DNA from: Rhizobacter sp.
Lineage (GTDB): Bacteria; Pseudomonadota; Gammaproteobacteria; Burkholderiales; Burkholderiaceae_C
DNA: 7,250 nucleotides
Assembly: GCA_014380155.1 (NCBI GenBank)
Contig: JACMKJ010000102.1
Coordinates: 1 to 7,250 of the forward strand
Reading direction: 5' to 3'
Positions 1 through 5,487 of the stretch are shown here, piece by piece. The notes beneath the pieces were generated by a model. The model had not been told where the DNA came from, ran no database searches, and worked only from the letters and a program-made list of their open reading frames with translations. Position 1 is the stretch's first letter. Each line of letters begins with the position of its first letter. The position numbers and the translations under genes were made by a program.

Positions 1-788
1 TGCAGCTGTTCGTTGCTCACCAGGCCGAGCGAGGTGAGGGCTTCGCCGATGCGCACCATCGGCATGCGGGCCTGCTTGTCGATGGCGGCCAGCAACTGCT
101 CGGGCGTGACCACTTGGCGCAGCAGCAGGATGTCGCCCAGCTTCTGGTCGCGCATCTGCTTTTGCACGTCGGCGGCCTTCTCCACCTGTTGTGCGGTGGC
201 GGCGTTCTGCTCGATCAGCAGCTCGCCGATACGCGGGCCGATCTCATACGAGGTGTAGCCGCCGCGCGGCACGAAAAGGCGCTGCACGCTGCCCTTGTCG
301 TCGACCGGCGGGAAGAGAAACAGGCCGTGCGCCGTCTCGACGTGGCCGATGGTGTTGCCGTCCATCTGCGCGCCGTCGGGCAGCATCACGCGGTAGGTGC
401 TGCGCGGGCGTTGCTCCAGCATCAGCGCGTGTTTTTCGTGCGTGATGAGGGTGGTGCTGATGGGCTTGATCGGCTCCATTACCCGCAGCGAGCGAAACTG
501 GTTGAAGCGCAGCGGCATGGTGGTGCGCGCGGGCGGCACCTGTACATGCGCCACCTGGTCGTCGGGCACGAAAAAGATCAGCCGGCCGGCAACGGCCTTG
601 CCGTTGGTGCCAACGAACTCGCAGCCCTGGGCCTGGTTCTGCTCGGCCGCGTCGGGGTAGGACGCAAACGGTGGCGTCGGCCAGCGGAAGGCGGCGTGGC
701 GGGTTTTTTCCACCGGGTCGACGCGCGGCAGTGTGGCCGGGGCGTCGGTGGCGAAATCCATGTTGACGAAATCTGAGAGGTCGGACAT
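1..788 (-). CDS. GspE/PulE-family secretion ATPase, N-terminal part (cut by window edge)
   Basis: An open frame runs from an ATG at 786-788 leftwards off the window, giving 262 complete codons without a stop. The ATPase domain itself is not in view. Residues about 55-180 form a beta-rich region that I do not recognise. Residues 184-262 hold three similar helical segments starting RIGELLIEQ, KLGDILLLRQ and RIGEALTSLGLV, each followed by a 'xxEQL'-type helix. This is the pattern of T2SSE_N/MshEN domains that precede the ATPase in GspE, PilB and MshE. Some MshEN domains bind cyclic di-GMP; binding here is inference. The family powers type II secretion or type IV pili at the inner-membrane cytoplasmic face. 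The start is supported by frame and by an AGCGAGAAAC stretch just upstream, which is only a weak ribosome binding site. It lies 129 bases downstream of the TRAP gene on the same strand. It could instead be a stand-alone MshEN regulatory protein. Confidence 0.6.
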   Translation of the reverse strand, partial: MSDLSDFVNMDFATDAPATLPRVDPVEKTRHAAFRWPTPPFASYPDAAEQNQAQGCEFVGTNGKAVAGRLIFFVPDDQVAHVQVPPARTTMPLRFNQFRSLRVMEPIKPISTTLITHEKHALMLEQRPRSTYRVMLPDGAQMDGNTIGHVETAHGLFLFPPVDDKGSVQRLFVPRGGYTSYEIGPRIGELLIEQNAATAQQVEKAADVQKQMRDQKLGDILLLRQVVTPEQLLAAIDKQARMPMVRIGEALTSLGLVSNEQL

Positions 789-872
789 TTGTTTCTCGCT
801 GCGCGTGTGGCGCGCGCATGGCCCAAGCGCGGAACGTTTTTCCGCACGGTCATGGTAGGCAGCGGGGGGGTG

Positions 873-895
873 GCAAATGGCCCGAATTGCGGGCC
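873..895 (-). terminator. Possible weak terminator after the TRAP gene
   Basis: A perfect 6-bp GC-only stem (GGCCCG at 879-884 with CGGGCC at 890-895) encloses a 5-base loop. Read on the minus strand, it is followed by ATTTG. It lies about 22 bases past the stop codon of the TRAP gene. The U tract is only three residues, so termination may be weak or the hairpin may only stabilise the transcript end. A second hairpin at 829-845 (GCGGAA/TTCCGC, loop 5) in the same 129-base gap has no U tract at all. Nothing else is evident in the gap apart from a run of seven G at 864-870. Confidence 0.35.
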
Positions 896-917
896 CATCC
901 GGTGGCTGTTCAGCCCA

Positions 918-1889
918 TCAGAGTTTTCTGTAGGTGTCGACCAGGCTGTGGCCTTCGGGGCCGGCTTTTTGCAGCCATTCCTGCAGCAGGGTGTCGCCGA
1001 CCTTTTCCATGTCGGCCTTGAGCTGTGATGGGGGTGCCAGCACGTTCATGCCGTTTTTCTTGAGCAGCTCGAGGTATTCGCTGTTCTTGGCCCGTGAGAC
1101 CACCCAGCCACGCGTCTCGGCCACCGAGGCGGCCTTCAGCAGGGCTGTCTGGGTGTTGCGGTCGAGCGCATCGAATGCGGCCTTGTTGACCAGCACCGCG
1201 TTCTTGGGCAACCAGGCCTGGATGTCATAGAAGTACTTCAGGTGCTCGTGCGCCTTGGTGTCGTAGCCGGTCGAGCCCGACGACATGTACGACTCGACCA
1301 GGCCGGTGGCCATCGCCATCGTTAGCTCGGCCTGCTGCACCGTGACCGGCTGTGCACCCAGCAGTTCGGCAATGCGCGAGGTGGCCGGGCTGTAGGCGCG
1401 CCACTTCGCGCTTTTGAGGTCGATGGCCGCGTTGACGGGCTTCTTGCTGAAGATGCCCTGCGGCGGCCAGGGCACGGCGTAGAGCAGCATCACGCCTTGT
1501 TCGGCCAGCTTCTTCTGGAGCATCGGCTTTTGCGCCTTGTAGAGCTTGGCCGACTCGTCGTAGCTGGTGGCGAGAAAAGGCAGGCCGTCGGCACCGTAAA
1601 TCTGCCATTCGTTTTGGTGGTTCACGAGCAGGATCTCGCCGATCTGCGCCTGGCCGGCCTGCACCGCGCGCTTGATCTCCGGCGCCTTGAACAGCGAGGC
1701 GTTGGCATGCACGGTGATCTTGAGCTTGCCGTTGGTGGCCTTGTCGACGTCGCCCGCAAACTGCACCAGGTTTTCGGTGTGGAAGCTGCTGCTCTGGTAA
1801 GCGGCCGGCAGGTCCCAGCGGATCTGAGCGCTGGCGATGCCGGCCCAGGCCATGGCGGCGATCATCAGGCTGGTGTGAAGGGGGCGCAT
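918..1889 (-). CDS. TRAP transporter substrate-binding protein, DctP family (orphan)
   Basis: This 323-residue protein is of normal DctP length. A Sec signal peptide covers residues 1-21, with cleavage likely at ASA|QI. The mature part fits the DctP fold: an N-terminal beta strand (IRWDLPAAYQ), FAGDVDKATNGKLKITV at about 44-60, and a KWRAYS segment whose Arg164 sits where TRAP binding proteins hold the substrate carboxylate. A 'TGLVESYMSS' segment matches the usual 'TGVVDG' region. Such proteins capture organic acids in the periplasm and deliver them to a DctQM permease; no dctQ or dctM gene is in the window. The ATG at 1887-1889 is chosen because GGAG lies about 9 bases upstream and the signal peptide begins there. 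The frame stays open to 2048, but that would add 53 unlikely residues across the intergenic region. The gene is transcribed divergently from the bufferin operon. The substrate cannot be read from the sequence. Confidence 0.88.
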   Translation of the reverse strand: MRPLHTSLMIAAMAWAGIASAQIRWDLPAAYQSSSFHTENLVQFAGDVDKATNGKLKITVHANASLFKAPEIKRAVQAGQAQIGEILLVNHQNEWQIYGADGLPFLATSYDESAKLYKAQKPMLQKKLAEQGVMLLYAVPWPPQGIFSKKPVNAAIDLKSAKWRAYSPATSRIAELLGAQPVTVQQAELTMAMATGLVESYMSSGSTGYDTKAHEHLKYFYDIQAWLPKNAVLVNKAAFDALDRNTQTALLKAASVAETRGWVVSRAKNSEYLELLKKNGMNVLAPPSQLKADMEKVGDTLLQEWLQKAGPEGHSLVDTYRKL

Positions 1890-1922
1890 GGGGGTCTCCG
1901 CTTGGGGCACAAGGTTCGTGGC

Positions 1923-1952
1923 ATTGTGGCCCTCCGGTTGTGCGGCTTTCAA
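1923..1952 (-). promoter_or_regulatory. Candidate sigma-70 promoter of the TRAP gene
   Basis: On the minus strand, TTGAAA (1947-1952) matches the -35 consensus at 5 of 6 positions. CACAAT (1923-1928) matches the -10 consensus at 4 of 6, with an 18-base spacer. Transcription would begin near 1916, leaving a leader of about 27 bases with the GGAG ribosome binding site in it. This rests on pattern matching only. Confidence 0.4.
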
Positions 1953-1972
1953 GCAGCCTTGGCTTCCAGGTT

Positions 1973-2000
1973 TGTAAGATGCCGCGCCACTGGCCGACAG
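1973..2000 (+). promoter_or_regulatory. Candidate ECF-sigma promoter of the bufferin operon
   Basis: TGTAAG (1973-1978) and CGACAG (1995-2000) are separated by 16 bases. This resembles promoters read by extracytoplasmic-function sigma factors, which often have a TGTAA-type -35 and a CG-rich, CGtC/CGaC-type -10. Bufferin operons are known to be under ECF sigma control in Caulobacter (SigF), which motivates the assignment. No good sigma-70 box pair is seen on this strand in the region. Transcription would start near 2007, giving a leader of roughly 50 bases. No sigma or anti-sigma gene is in the window, so the cognate factor would be elsewhere. Confidence 0.4.
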
Positions 2001-2030
2001 AGTCATGTCGCTGCAATCGCTCGTGACACA

Positions 2031-2048
2031 TTCACCCACTTCACCCAC
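2031..2048 (+). repeat. Tandem 9-bp direct repeat in the bufA leader
   Basis: Two perfect adjacent copies of TTCACCCAC occupy 2031-2039 and 2040-2048. The bufA ribosome binding site follows immediately. The repeat falls in the expected 5' leader, downstream of the candidate promoter. It could be a regulator or RNA-binding site, or chance; the sequence alone does not decide. Confidence 0.55.
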
Positions 2049-2054
2049 AGGAGA
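2049..2054 (+). promoter_or_regulatory. Strong ribosome binding site of bufA
   Basis: AGGAGA lies 5 bases ahead of the ATG at 2060. It is the strongest Shine-Dalgarno sequence in the operon, consistent with the precursor peptide being made in excess over its modifying enzymes, which begin by overlap with the preceding stop codon. Confidence 0.8.
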
Positions 2055-2059
2055 TTGTT

Positions 2060-2335
2060 ATGAACCAAGGTTTGATCGCTTCGACCGCCCTCGCATCCTT
2101 GCTCGCCCTCGGTCTGGCCGGCCAGGCGGTTGCGCAAGACAAGGCCAAGGAGAAGTGCTACGGCATTGCCAAGGCCGGCCAGAACGACTGCGCCAACCTG
2201 TCGGGCTCGCACTCGTGCGCCGGCCAGTCGAAGGTCGACAAGGCGGCCGACGAATGGAAGTACGTGGCCAAGGGCACCTGCAAGGAGATGGGCGGCACCG
2301 ACGCCGAAATGGCTAAGAAGGCTGCCAAGAAGTGA
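2060..2335 (+). CDS. bufA1: Bufferin precursor peptide (DUF2282 family), BufA1
   Basis: This 91-residue protein has a Sec-type signal peptide at residues 1-25 (cleavage likely AVA|QD) and a short Lys/Cys-containing mature part. The four cysteines of the DUF2282 family are at 33, 44, 53 and 74, in the contexts EKCYGIAKAGQNDC, SHSCAGQ and KGTC. The family is the bufferin-1 precursor, called GigP in Cupriavidus metallidurans. After modification by the BufB/BufC pair, selected cysteines become thiooxazole-type heterocycles that bind copper in the periplasm. From memory of the Caulobacter work, the two central cysteines (44 and 53 here) are modified and the outer two can pair. The signal peptide probably also serves as the recognition leader. 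The C-terminal tail is Lys/Ala-rich. The stop overlaps the bufB start by 4 bases (GTGA). Family assignment is firm; the chemistry is inferred. Confidence 0.93.
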   Translation: MNQGLIASTALASLLALGLAGQAVAQDKAKEKCYGIAKAGQNDCANLSGSHSCAGQSKVDKAADEWKYVAKGTCKEMGGTDAEMAKKAAKK

Positions 2336-3171
2336 TCTTGCCGGGCATCGGCCTGCGCCAGCCTCACTACGCTGAGCTGCTGGAGCGGCGGCCGGTGCTC
2401 GGCTTTGTCGAAGTGCATTCCGAGAACTTCTTTGCCGATGGCGGCGCGGCCCTGGCCGTTCTGCACGAGGCACGTTCTCACTACGAGTTGAGCTTGCATG
2501 GCGTGGGCCTGGCGCTGGGTTCGGCCGCTGGGCTCGACCCGTGGCACCTTGACCAGTTGGCGCGCTTGGTCGAGCGCACAGAGCCCGTCCGGGTGTCGGA
2601 CCACGCCTGTTTCGCCCGCGCGCCGCAGCGCGAGGGTGGGCCGGTGCTGCACGGCAATGACCTGTTGCCATTGGCCTTCACCGAGGCTTCGCTGGCCATC
2701 ATGGTGGCCAACGTGTCGCAGGTGCAAGACCGGCTCAAGCGGCCCATCCTGGTTGAAAACCTGTCGGCGTACCTCAGCTTCACCGAGCGCGATTTCAGCG
2801 AGCCCGAGTTCTTCAATGCGCTCGCACAACGCAGCGGTTGCGGCCTGCTGCTCGACGTCAACAACCTGGTGGTGAATGCGCTCAATGACGCGCAGCCCGA
2901 CCCGGTGCGCAGTGTGTGCGACTGGGTCGATGCGCTGGCTCCAGGCATCGTCGGCGAGATCCACCTCGCCGGCTACCAGGACCTGGGCGACATCGTGATC
3001 GACGACCACGGCAGCCGCGTGCACGCACCGGTGTGGCAGGTGTACCGCCACGCCATCGAACGCCTGGGCCCGCTGCCCACGCTGGTGGAATGGGACACCG
3101 ACCTGCCCACGCTCGACGTGCTGCTGGGCGAAGCCCAGGCCGCCGCAGACGTGATGGCCCGCTGCCCATGA
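2332..3171 (+). CDS. bufB1: MNIO-family RiPP-modifying oxidase (DUF692), BufB1
   Basis: This 279-residue protein is full length for DUF692. The family is a TIM barrel holding two or three iron ions that oxidises cysteines of a precursor peptide (multinuclear non-heme iron-dependent oxidative enzymes, including MbnB). Visible family motifs are PGIGLRQPHY at 4-13, VHSENFF at 28-34, LHGVGL with His56, SDHACF with His91, VENLSAYL with Glu142, LDVNN with Asp175, GEIHLAG with His211, DDHG with Asp224 and His226, and VEWDTD with Glu253. These His/Asp/Glu residues match the iron-ligand set of the family, so the enzyme looks intact. The start is GTG at 2332, overlapping the bufA stop, and the frame has the family's N-terminus right there. 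No separate ribosome binding site stands out, which fits coupled translation. The last four bases overlap bufC (ATGA). It should act on BufA in the cytoplasm before export. Confidence 0.95.
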   Translation: MILPGIGLRQPHYAELLERRPVLGFVEVHSENFFADGGAALAVLHEARSHYELSLHGVGLALGSAAGLDPWHLDQLARLVERTEPVRVSDHACFARAPQREGGPVLHGNDLLPLAFTEASLAIMVANVSQVQDRLKRPILVENLSAYLSFTERDFSEPEFFNALAQRSGCGLLLDVNNLVVNALNDAQPDPVRSVCDWVDALAPGIVGEIHLAGYQDLGDIVIDDHGSRVHAPVWQVYRHAIERLGPLPTLVEWDTDLPTLDVLLGEAQAAADVMARCP

Positions 3172-3941
3172 ACGCAGAAGCGCAACGCCAACAAGCGCTG
3201 ATCGCCGCGCTGTGGGGCGGTGGTGAGATGCAGGGCCTGGCACACAGCGACACACGCATCCAGCGTGGCCTGCAGGCCTACCAGGCCCACGCCGGCGCGG
3301 CGGCGGAGCGTGCCCTGGCGGCGAGCTTCCCGACCGTGCAGGCCCTGGTGGGCGAGGAGTCGTTTGCTGCCTTGGCGCGTGTGTTCTGGCGCCAACAACC
3401 GCCCACCTGCGGCGACCTTGCGAGCTACGGCGAAGGCCTGCCGGCCTTCATCGCCATCAGCGAGCAGCTGCGCGACGTGCCCTACCTGGCCGACAGCGCC
3501 CGCGTCGACTGGCTGGTCGCCGCCGCCGAGCGTGCGGCCGATGCCAGCATCGACACCGATTCGCTGAGCCTGCTGGCCGAGACACCACCCTCGCAACTGC
3601 GCTTGCAGCTGATGCCAGGCACCGCGCTGCTGCCGAGCGGCCACCCCATCGTCAGCGTGTGGCTGGCGCATCGCCCCGGCGAAGGCGTTGCGGAGCGACG
3701 CGAGCAGGCCCGCCGGGCTCTGGCCCACAGCGAGGCCGAGACGGCCCTGGTCTGGCGATCGAGGTGGCGTGCACAGGTGCAGGCCATCAGCCCTGACACG
3801 GCGCGCTGGGTCCAGTGCCTGCTGCAGGGCGACACGCTCGCGGTGGCGCTGGCCGAAGCGGGTGACGGCTTTGCGTTCGAACCCTGGTTGCTGCAGGCCT
3901 TGCAAAGCGGCTGGCTCTGGCGCGCGCTGTGTGTGGGCTGA
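3168..3941 (+). CDS. bufC1: BufC1, DUF2063 partner of the MNIO enzyme
   Basis: This 257-residue protein is of usual DUF2063 length. The N-terminal DUF2063 domain (about 8-120) is clear: RIQRGLQAYQAH near 30-41, ALAASFPTVQALVGEESF at 49-66, YGEGLPAFI at 87-95 and PYLADSARVDW at 105-115. The C-terminal half (about 145-257) is a less conserved second domain with several Trp residues. DUF2063 proteins act with DUF692 enzymes, probably binding the precursor peptide and presenting it to the active site, much as MbnC does for MbnB; that role is inferred from relatives. The ATG at 3168 overlaps the bufB stop (ATGA), so the two are probably made in equal amounts. A 72-base gap with no gene then separates it from doxX. 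It corresponds to GigB of Cupriavidus. Confidence 0.92.
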   Translation: MNAEAQRQQALIAALWGGGEMQGLAHSDTRIQRGLQAYQAHAGAAAERALAASFPTVQALVGEESFAALARVFWRQQPPTCGDLASYGEGLPAFIAISEQLRDVPYLADSARVDWLVAAAERAADASIDTDSLSLLAETPPSQLRLQLMPGTALLPSGHPIVSVWLAHRPGEGVAERREQARRALAHSEAETALVWRSRWRAQVQAISPDTARWVQCLLQGDTLAVALAEAGDGFAFEPWLLQALQSGWLWRALCVG

Positions 3942-4013
3942 TTTTTGCCGCCACGCCTGCAAGAAGCCCCGCGCCGCTGCGACCAACAGGCTGTGAACAT
4001 CTGAGAGCCCGCC

Positions 4014-4472
4014 ATGAGCACTGTTTTCGTCACCCCCTTGCTGAGCCTGTGGAGCCGCCTCGTGGCCGGCCTTGAAACGCTGCAGCCGCTGGCACAACTG
4101 GCCGCGCGTTTTTATGTCGCGCAGGCTTTCTTTCTGGCGGGCCTCACCAAGATCAACGACTGGGACACCACGCTTGCCCTGTTTGCCGACGAGTACAAGG
4201 TGCCCTTGTTGTCGCCCAGTGTGGCGGCCTTGGCCGGCACGGCGGGCGAGCTGGTGCTGCCGGTGCTGCTCTTGCTCGGGCTGGCCGGGCGGTTTGCGGC
4301 GCTGGGCTTGTCGGTGCTCAACGTGGTGGCGGTGGTGAGCTTGGCCGAGATCGCTCCGGCCGCGCTGCAGCAGCACGTGTTCTGGGGCAGCCTCTTGATT
4401 GCGCTGTTGTTGTGGGGGCCAGGGCGCTGGTCGCTTGATCGTGTGTTGGAGCCGAGGTTGATGAGGGTTTGA
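4014..4472 (+). CDS. DoxX-like inner-membrane protein of the bufferin operon
   Basis: This 152-residue protein has four predicted membrane helices, at about 27-45, 68-90, 92-112 and 122-136. The N-terminal segment RFYVAQAFFLAGLTKINDW is the typical DoxX signature (aromatic-rich helix, then a G-x-x-K turn). AGTAGELVLPVLLLLGL at 74-90 carries the conserved Glu79 of helix two. DoxX-like proteins are the usual fourth gene of DUF2282/DUF692/DUF2063 clusters (GigT in Cupriavidus), but their function is not settled; a redox or export-related membrane role is often suggested. The start is ATG with GAGAG about 8 bases upstream, and the gene follows bufC by 72 bases, so it has its own initiation signal. 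The first possible start of the next gene overlaps its stop codon (TTGA). Confidence 0.88.
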   Translation: MSTVFVTPLLSLWSRLVAGLETLQPLAQLAARFYVAQAFFLAGLTKINDWDTTLALFADEYKVPLLSPSVAALAGTAGELVLPVLLLLGLAGRFAALGLSVLNVVAVVSLAEIAPAALQQHVFWGSLLIALLLWGPGRWSLDRVLEPRLMRV

Positions 4473-5074
4473 CCGGCTGTCGCCACCGATACACCCGAAC
4501 GCCGCCAGAAGCGTGGTGGATCTGTCTTGCTCTGATCAAGCAACTCGTACTGCTGGCAGGTTTGGCTGTGGGGATGGGCGTGGCCCAGGTGATCGTGGCG
4601 GCCTACGCGGCGCTGGCCGTGGCCGAGCCTGGCAAGACCTACGTTTATGGTGAAACGGGTTGGCCGTCGGGAGGGCGCTTTCGCCCGCACCGCACCCACC
4701 AGAACGGGGTGTCGGTCGATTTTTTCGTGCCGGTGGTGAATGCGGCTGGCCAGTCGGTGCCCTTGCCCACCGAGCTCACGCAACGGCTCGGTTACGACAT
4801 CGAGTTCGATGCCAATGCAAGGTATGGTCAATACCGCATCGACTTCGTGGCCCTGGGCGAGCACTTGCACCAGCTAAAGCAGGCCGCCAAGGCGCGCGGC
4901 GTGGGCATCTCGCTGGTGATCCCGGAGCCGCGGTTCCTGCCCTTCCTGCGGGCCACCCCGCGTGGCGCCTCGCTGAGCGCCAGCCTGCCGTTCATGAAAG
5001 GCCAGGCCTGGGTGCGACATGACGAGCACTACCACGTTGACTTCGCGGTGCCATGCAAGCCCAATCGCAACTGA
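4469..5074 (+). CDS. M74 (MepA-like, LAS-type) metallopeptidase-fold protein
   Basis: The frame encodes up to 201 residues. The motif GGRFRPHRTHQNGVSVDFF places His77 and Asp84 seven residues apart, as in the H113/D120 zinc ligands of the murein endopeptidase MepA. HDEHYHVDF near the C-terminus gives His187-x-His189, matching the MepA H209/H211 pair. The LAS zinc site therefore looks complete, and a peptidoglycan-cleaving role in the periplasm is plausible. It is shorter than MepA (about 270) and may differ in substrate. Residues 24-52 form a hydrophobic signal or anchor segment ending AVA|EPG. The start is uncertain. TTG at 4469 overlaps the doxX stop and suggests coupling, while GTG at 4568 (AGG about 7 bases upstream) or ATG at 4574 would shorten the protein and lose the Lys ahead of the hydrophobic segment. 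It lies 36 bases ahead of the DUF2845 gene. The family call is good; the activity is inferred. Confidence 0.72.
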   Translation: MTGCRHRYTRTPPEAWWICLALIKQLVLLAGLAVGMGVAQVIVAAYAALAVAEPGKTYVYGETGWPSGGRFRPHRTHQNGVSVDFFVPVVNAAGQSVPLPTELTQRLGYDIEFDANARYGQYRIDFVALGEHLHQLKQAAKARGVGISLVIPEPRFLPFLRATPRGASLSASLPFMKGQAWVRHDEHYHVDFAVPCKPNRN

Positions 5075-5076
5075 AC

Positions 5077-5093
5077 CGGCCTTGAGCAGGCCG
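5077..5093 (+). other. Small inverted repeat between the M74-like and DUF2845 genes
   Basis: CGGCCT at 5077-5082 and AGGCCG at 5088-5093 form a perfect 6-bp stem with a 5-base loop, just past the M74-like stop and just ahead of the next ribosome binding site (AAGGAG, 5098-5103). There is no U tract, so it is not a convincing intrinsic terminator. It may be a transcript-end hairpin or chance. Confidence 0.3.
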
Positions 5094-5110
5094 CCAGAAG
5101 GAGCCTCCCC

Positions 5111-5461
5111 ATGCGCGCCCATCCTGTTCATCTTGCCGTTGTGGCGACCGTTGCCGGGCTCATGAGCCTTCCGGCCCACGCCGAATCATTGCGTTGTGTG
5201 GGTGGCATCGCCGCCGAAGGCGATTCGCGCCTGTCGGTGGCCCACAAGTGCGGCCAGCCTCTTCTGCGCGACAGCTACTGTGCGCCGGTCTACTACCGCA
5301 ACACCTGGCACCTGGTGCCCGAGCCTTATGCGAGCCTTCATGTGCCCTGCCAACAGGTCGACGAGTGGGTGTACGACCGTGGCCCCGGCAACTTGATGGC
5401 GACCGTGCGCTTTCGTGCGGGTGTGGTGCAGTCGATCGACTACGGGCGAACGCCGCGCTAG
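5111..5461 (+). CDS. Secreted DUF2845 family protein
   Basis: This 116-residue protein has a signal peptide at 1-24 (cleavage likely AHA|ES). The mature part starts SLRC and continues with a GDSRLSVAHKCGQP segment (C29, C47), the hallmark of DUF2845. VDEWVYDRGP at 83-92 and the VRFRAGVVQSIDYG tail are also typical. Two further cysteines, C57 and C80, could form a second disulphide. The family is periplasmic or exported, has a small beta-rich fold reminiscent of SmpA/BamE-type domains, and has no established function. Its start is secure: AAGGAG lies 7 bases ahead of the ATG. It ends 7 bases from the stop of the convergent tolA gene. Its own strong ribosome binding site means it need not depend on upstream translation, though it may share a transcript with the M74-like gene. 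Confidence 0.85.
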   Translation: MRAHPVHLAVVATVAGLMSLPAHAESLRCVGGIAAEGDSRLSVAHKCGQPLLRDSYCAPVYYRNTWHLVPEPYASLHVPCQQVDEWVYDRGPGNLMATVRFRAGVVQSIDYGRTPR

Positions 5462-5487
5462 AGCCTTCTCACGACAGGTCGCGCGGC
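5452..5487. other. Inverted repeat across the convergent DUF2845/tolA junction
   Basis: GCCGCGC (5452-5458) and GCGCGGC (5481-5487) are perfect 7-base complements separated by 22 bases that include both stop codons. A hairpin could mark the end of both convergent transcripts. No U tract follows on either strand, and the long loop weakens the case. Confidence 0.25.

Noticed and set aside
114..776. A 220-codon plus-strand frame, and a 191-codon minus-strand frame at 244-819, over the secretion-ATPase gene.
   Set aside because: Both are His/Arg-rich shadows. The minus frame starting at 788 gives the protein-like sequence with MshEN-type repeats and stays open to the edge.
829..845. Hairpin GCGGAA/TTCCGC as a terminator.
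   Set aside because: No U tract follows on the minus strand, and on the plus strand there is no gene upstream that would need it.
1890..2048. A 53-residue N-terminal extension of the TRAP binding protein.
   Set aside because: It would place the signal peptide internally and cover the divergent promoters; the ATG at 1889 has a GGAG at good spacing.
1497..2063. A 188-codon plus-strand frame opposite the TRAP gene, running into the bufA promoter region.
   Set aside because: The opposite strand encodes a convincing DctP protein with signal peptide and ribosome binding site; this frame has no recognisable domain.
2158..3255. A 365-codon minus-strand frame opposite bufA and bufB.
   Set aside because: Antisense shadow: His/Val/Gln-rich translation without motifs, opposite a firmly identified MNIO enzyme.
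3942..4013. The 72-base gap between bufC and doxX as a site for a small gene, promoter or terminator.
   Set aside because: No open frame with a ribosome binding site, no clear promoter boxes and no stem with U tract; the TTTTT at 3942-3946 right after the bufC stop lacks a convincing stem.
2973..4376. A 467-codon open frame on the minus strand opposite bufB, bufC and doxX.
   Set aside because: It lies antisense to three well-recognised genes, has low-complexity Arg/Gln/Ala-rich sequence with no family motif, and long antisense frames are expected at this GC content.
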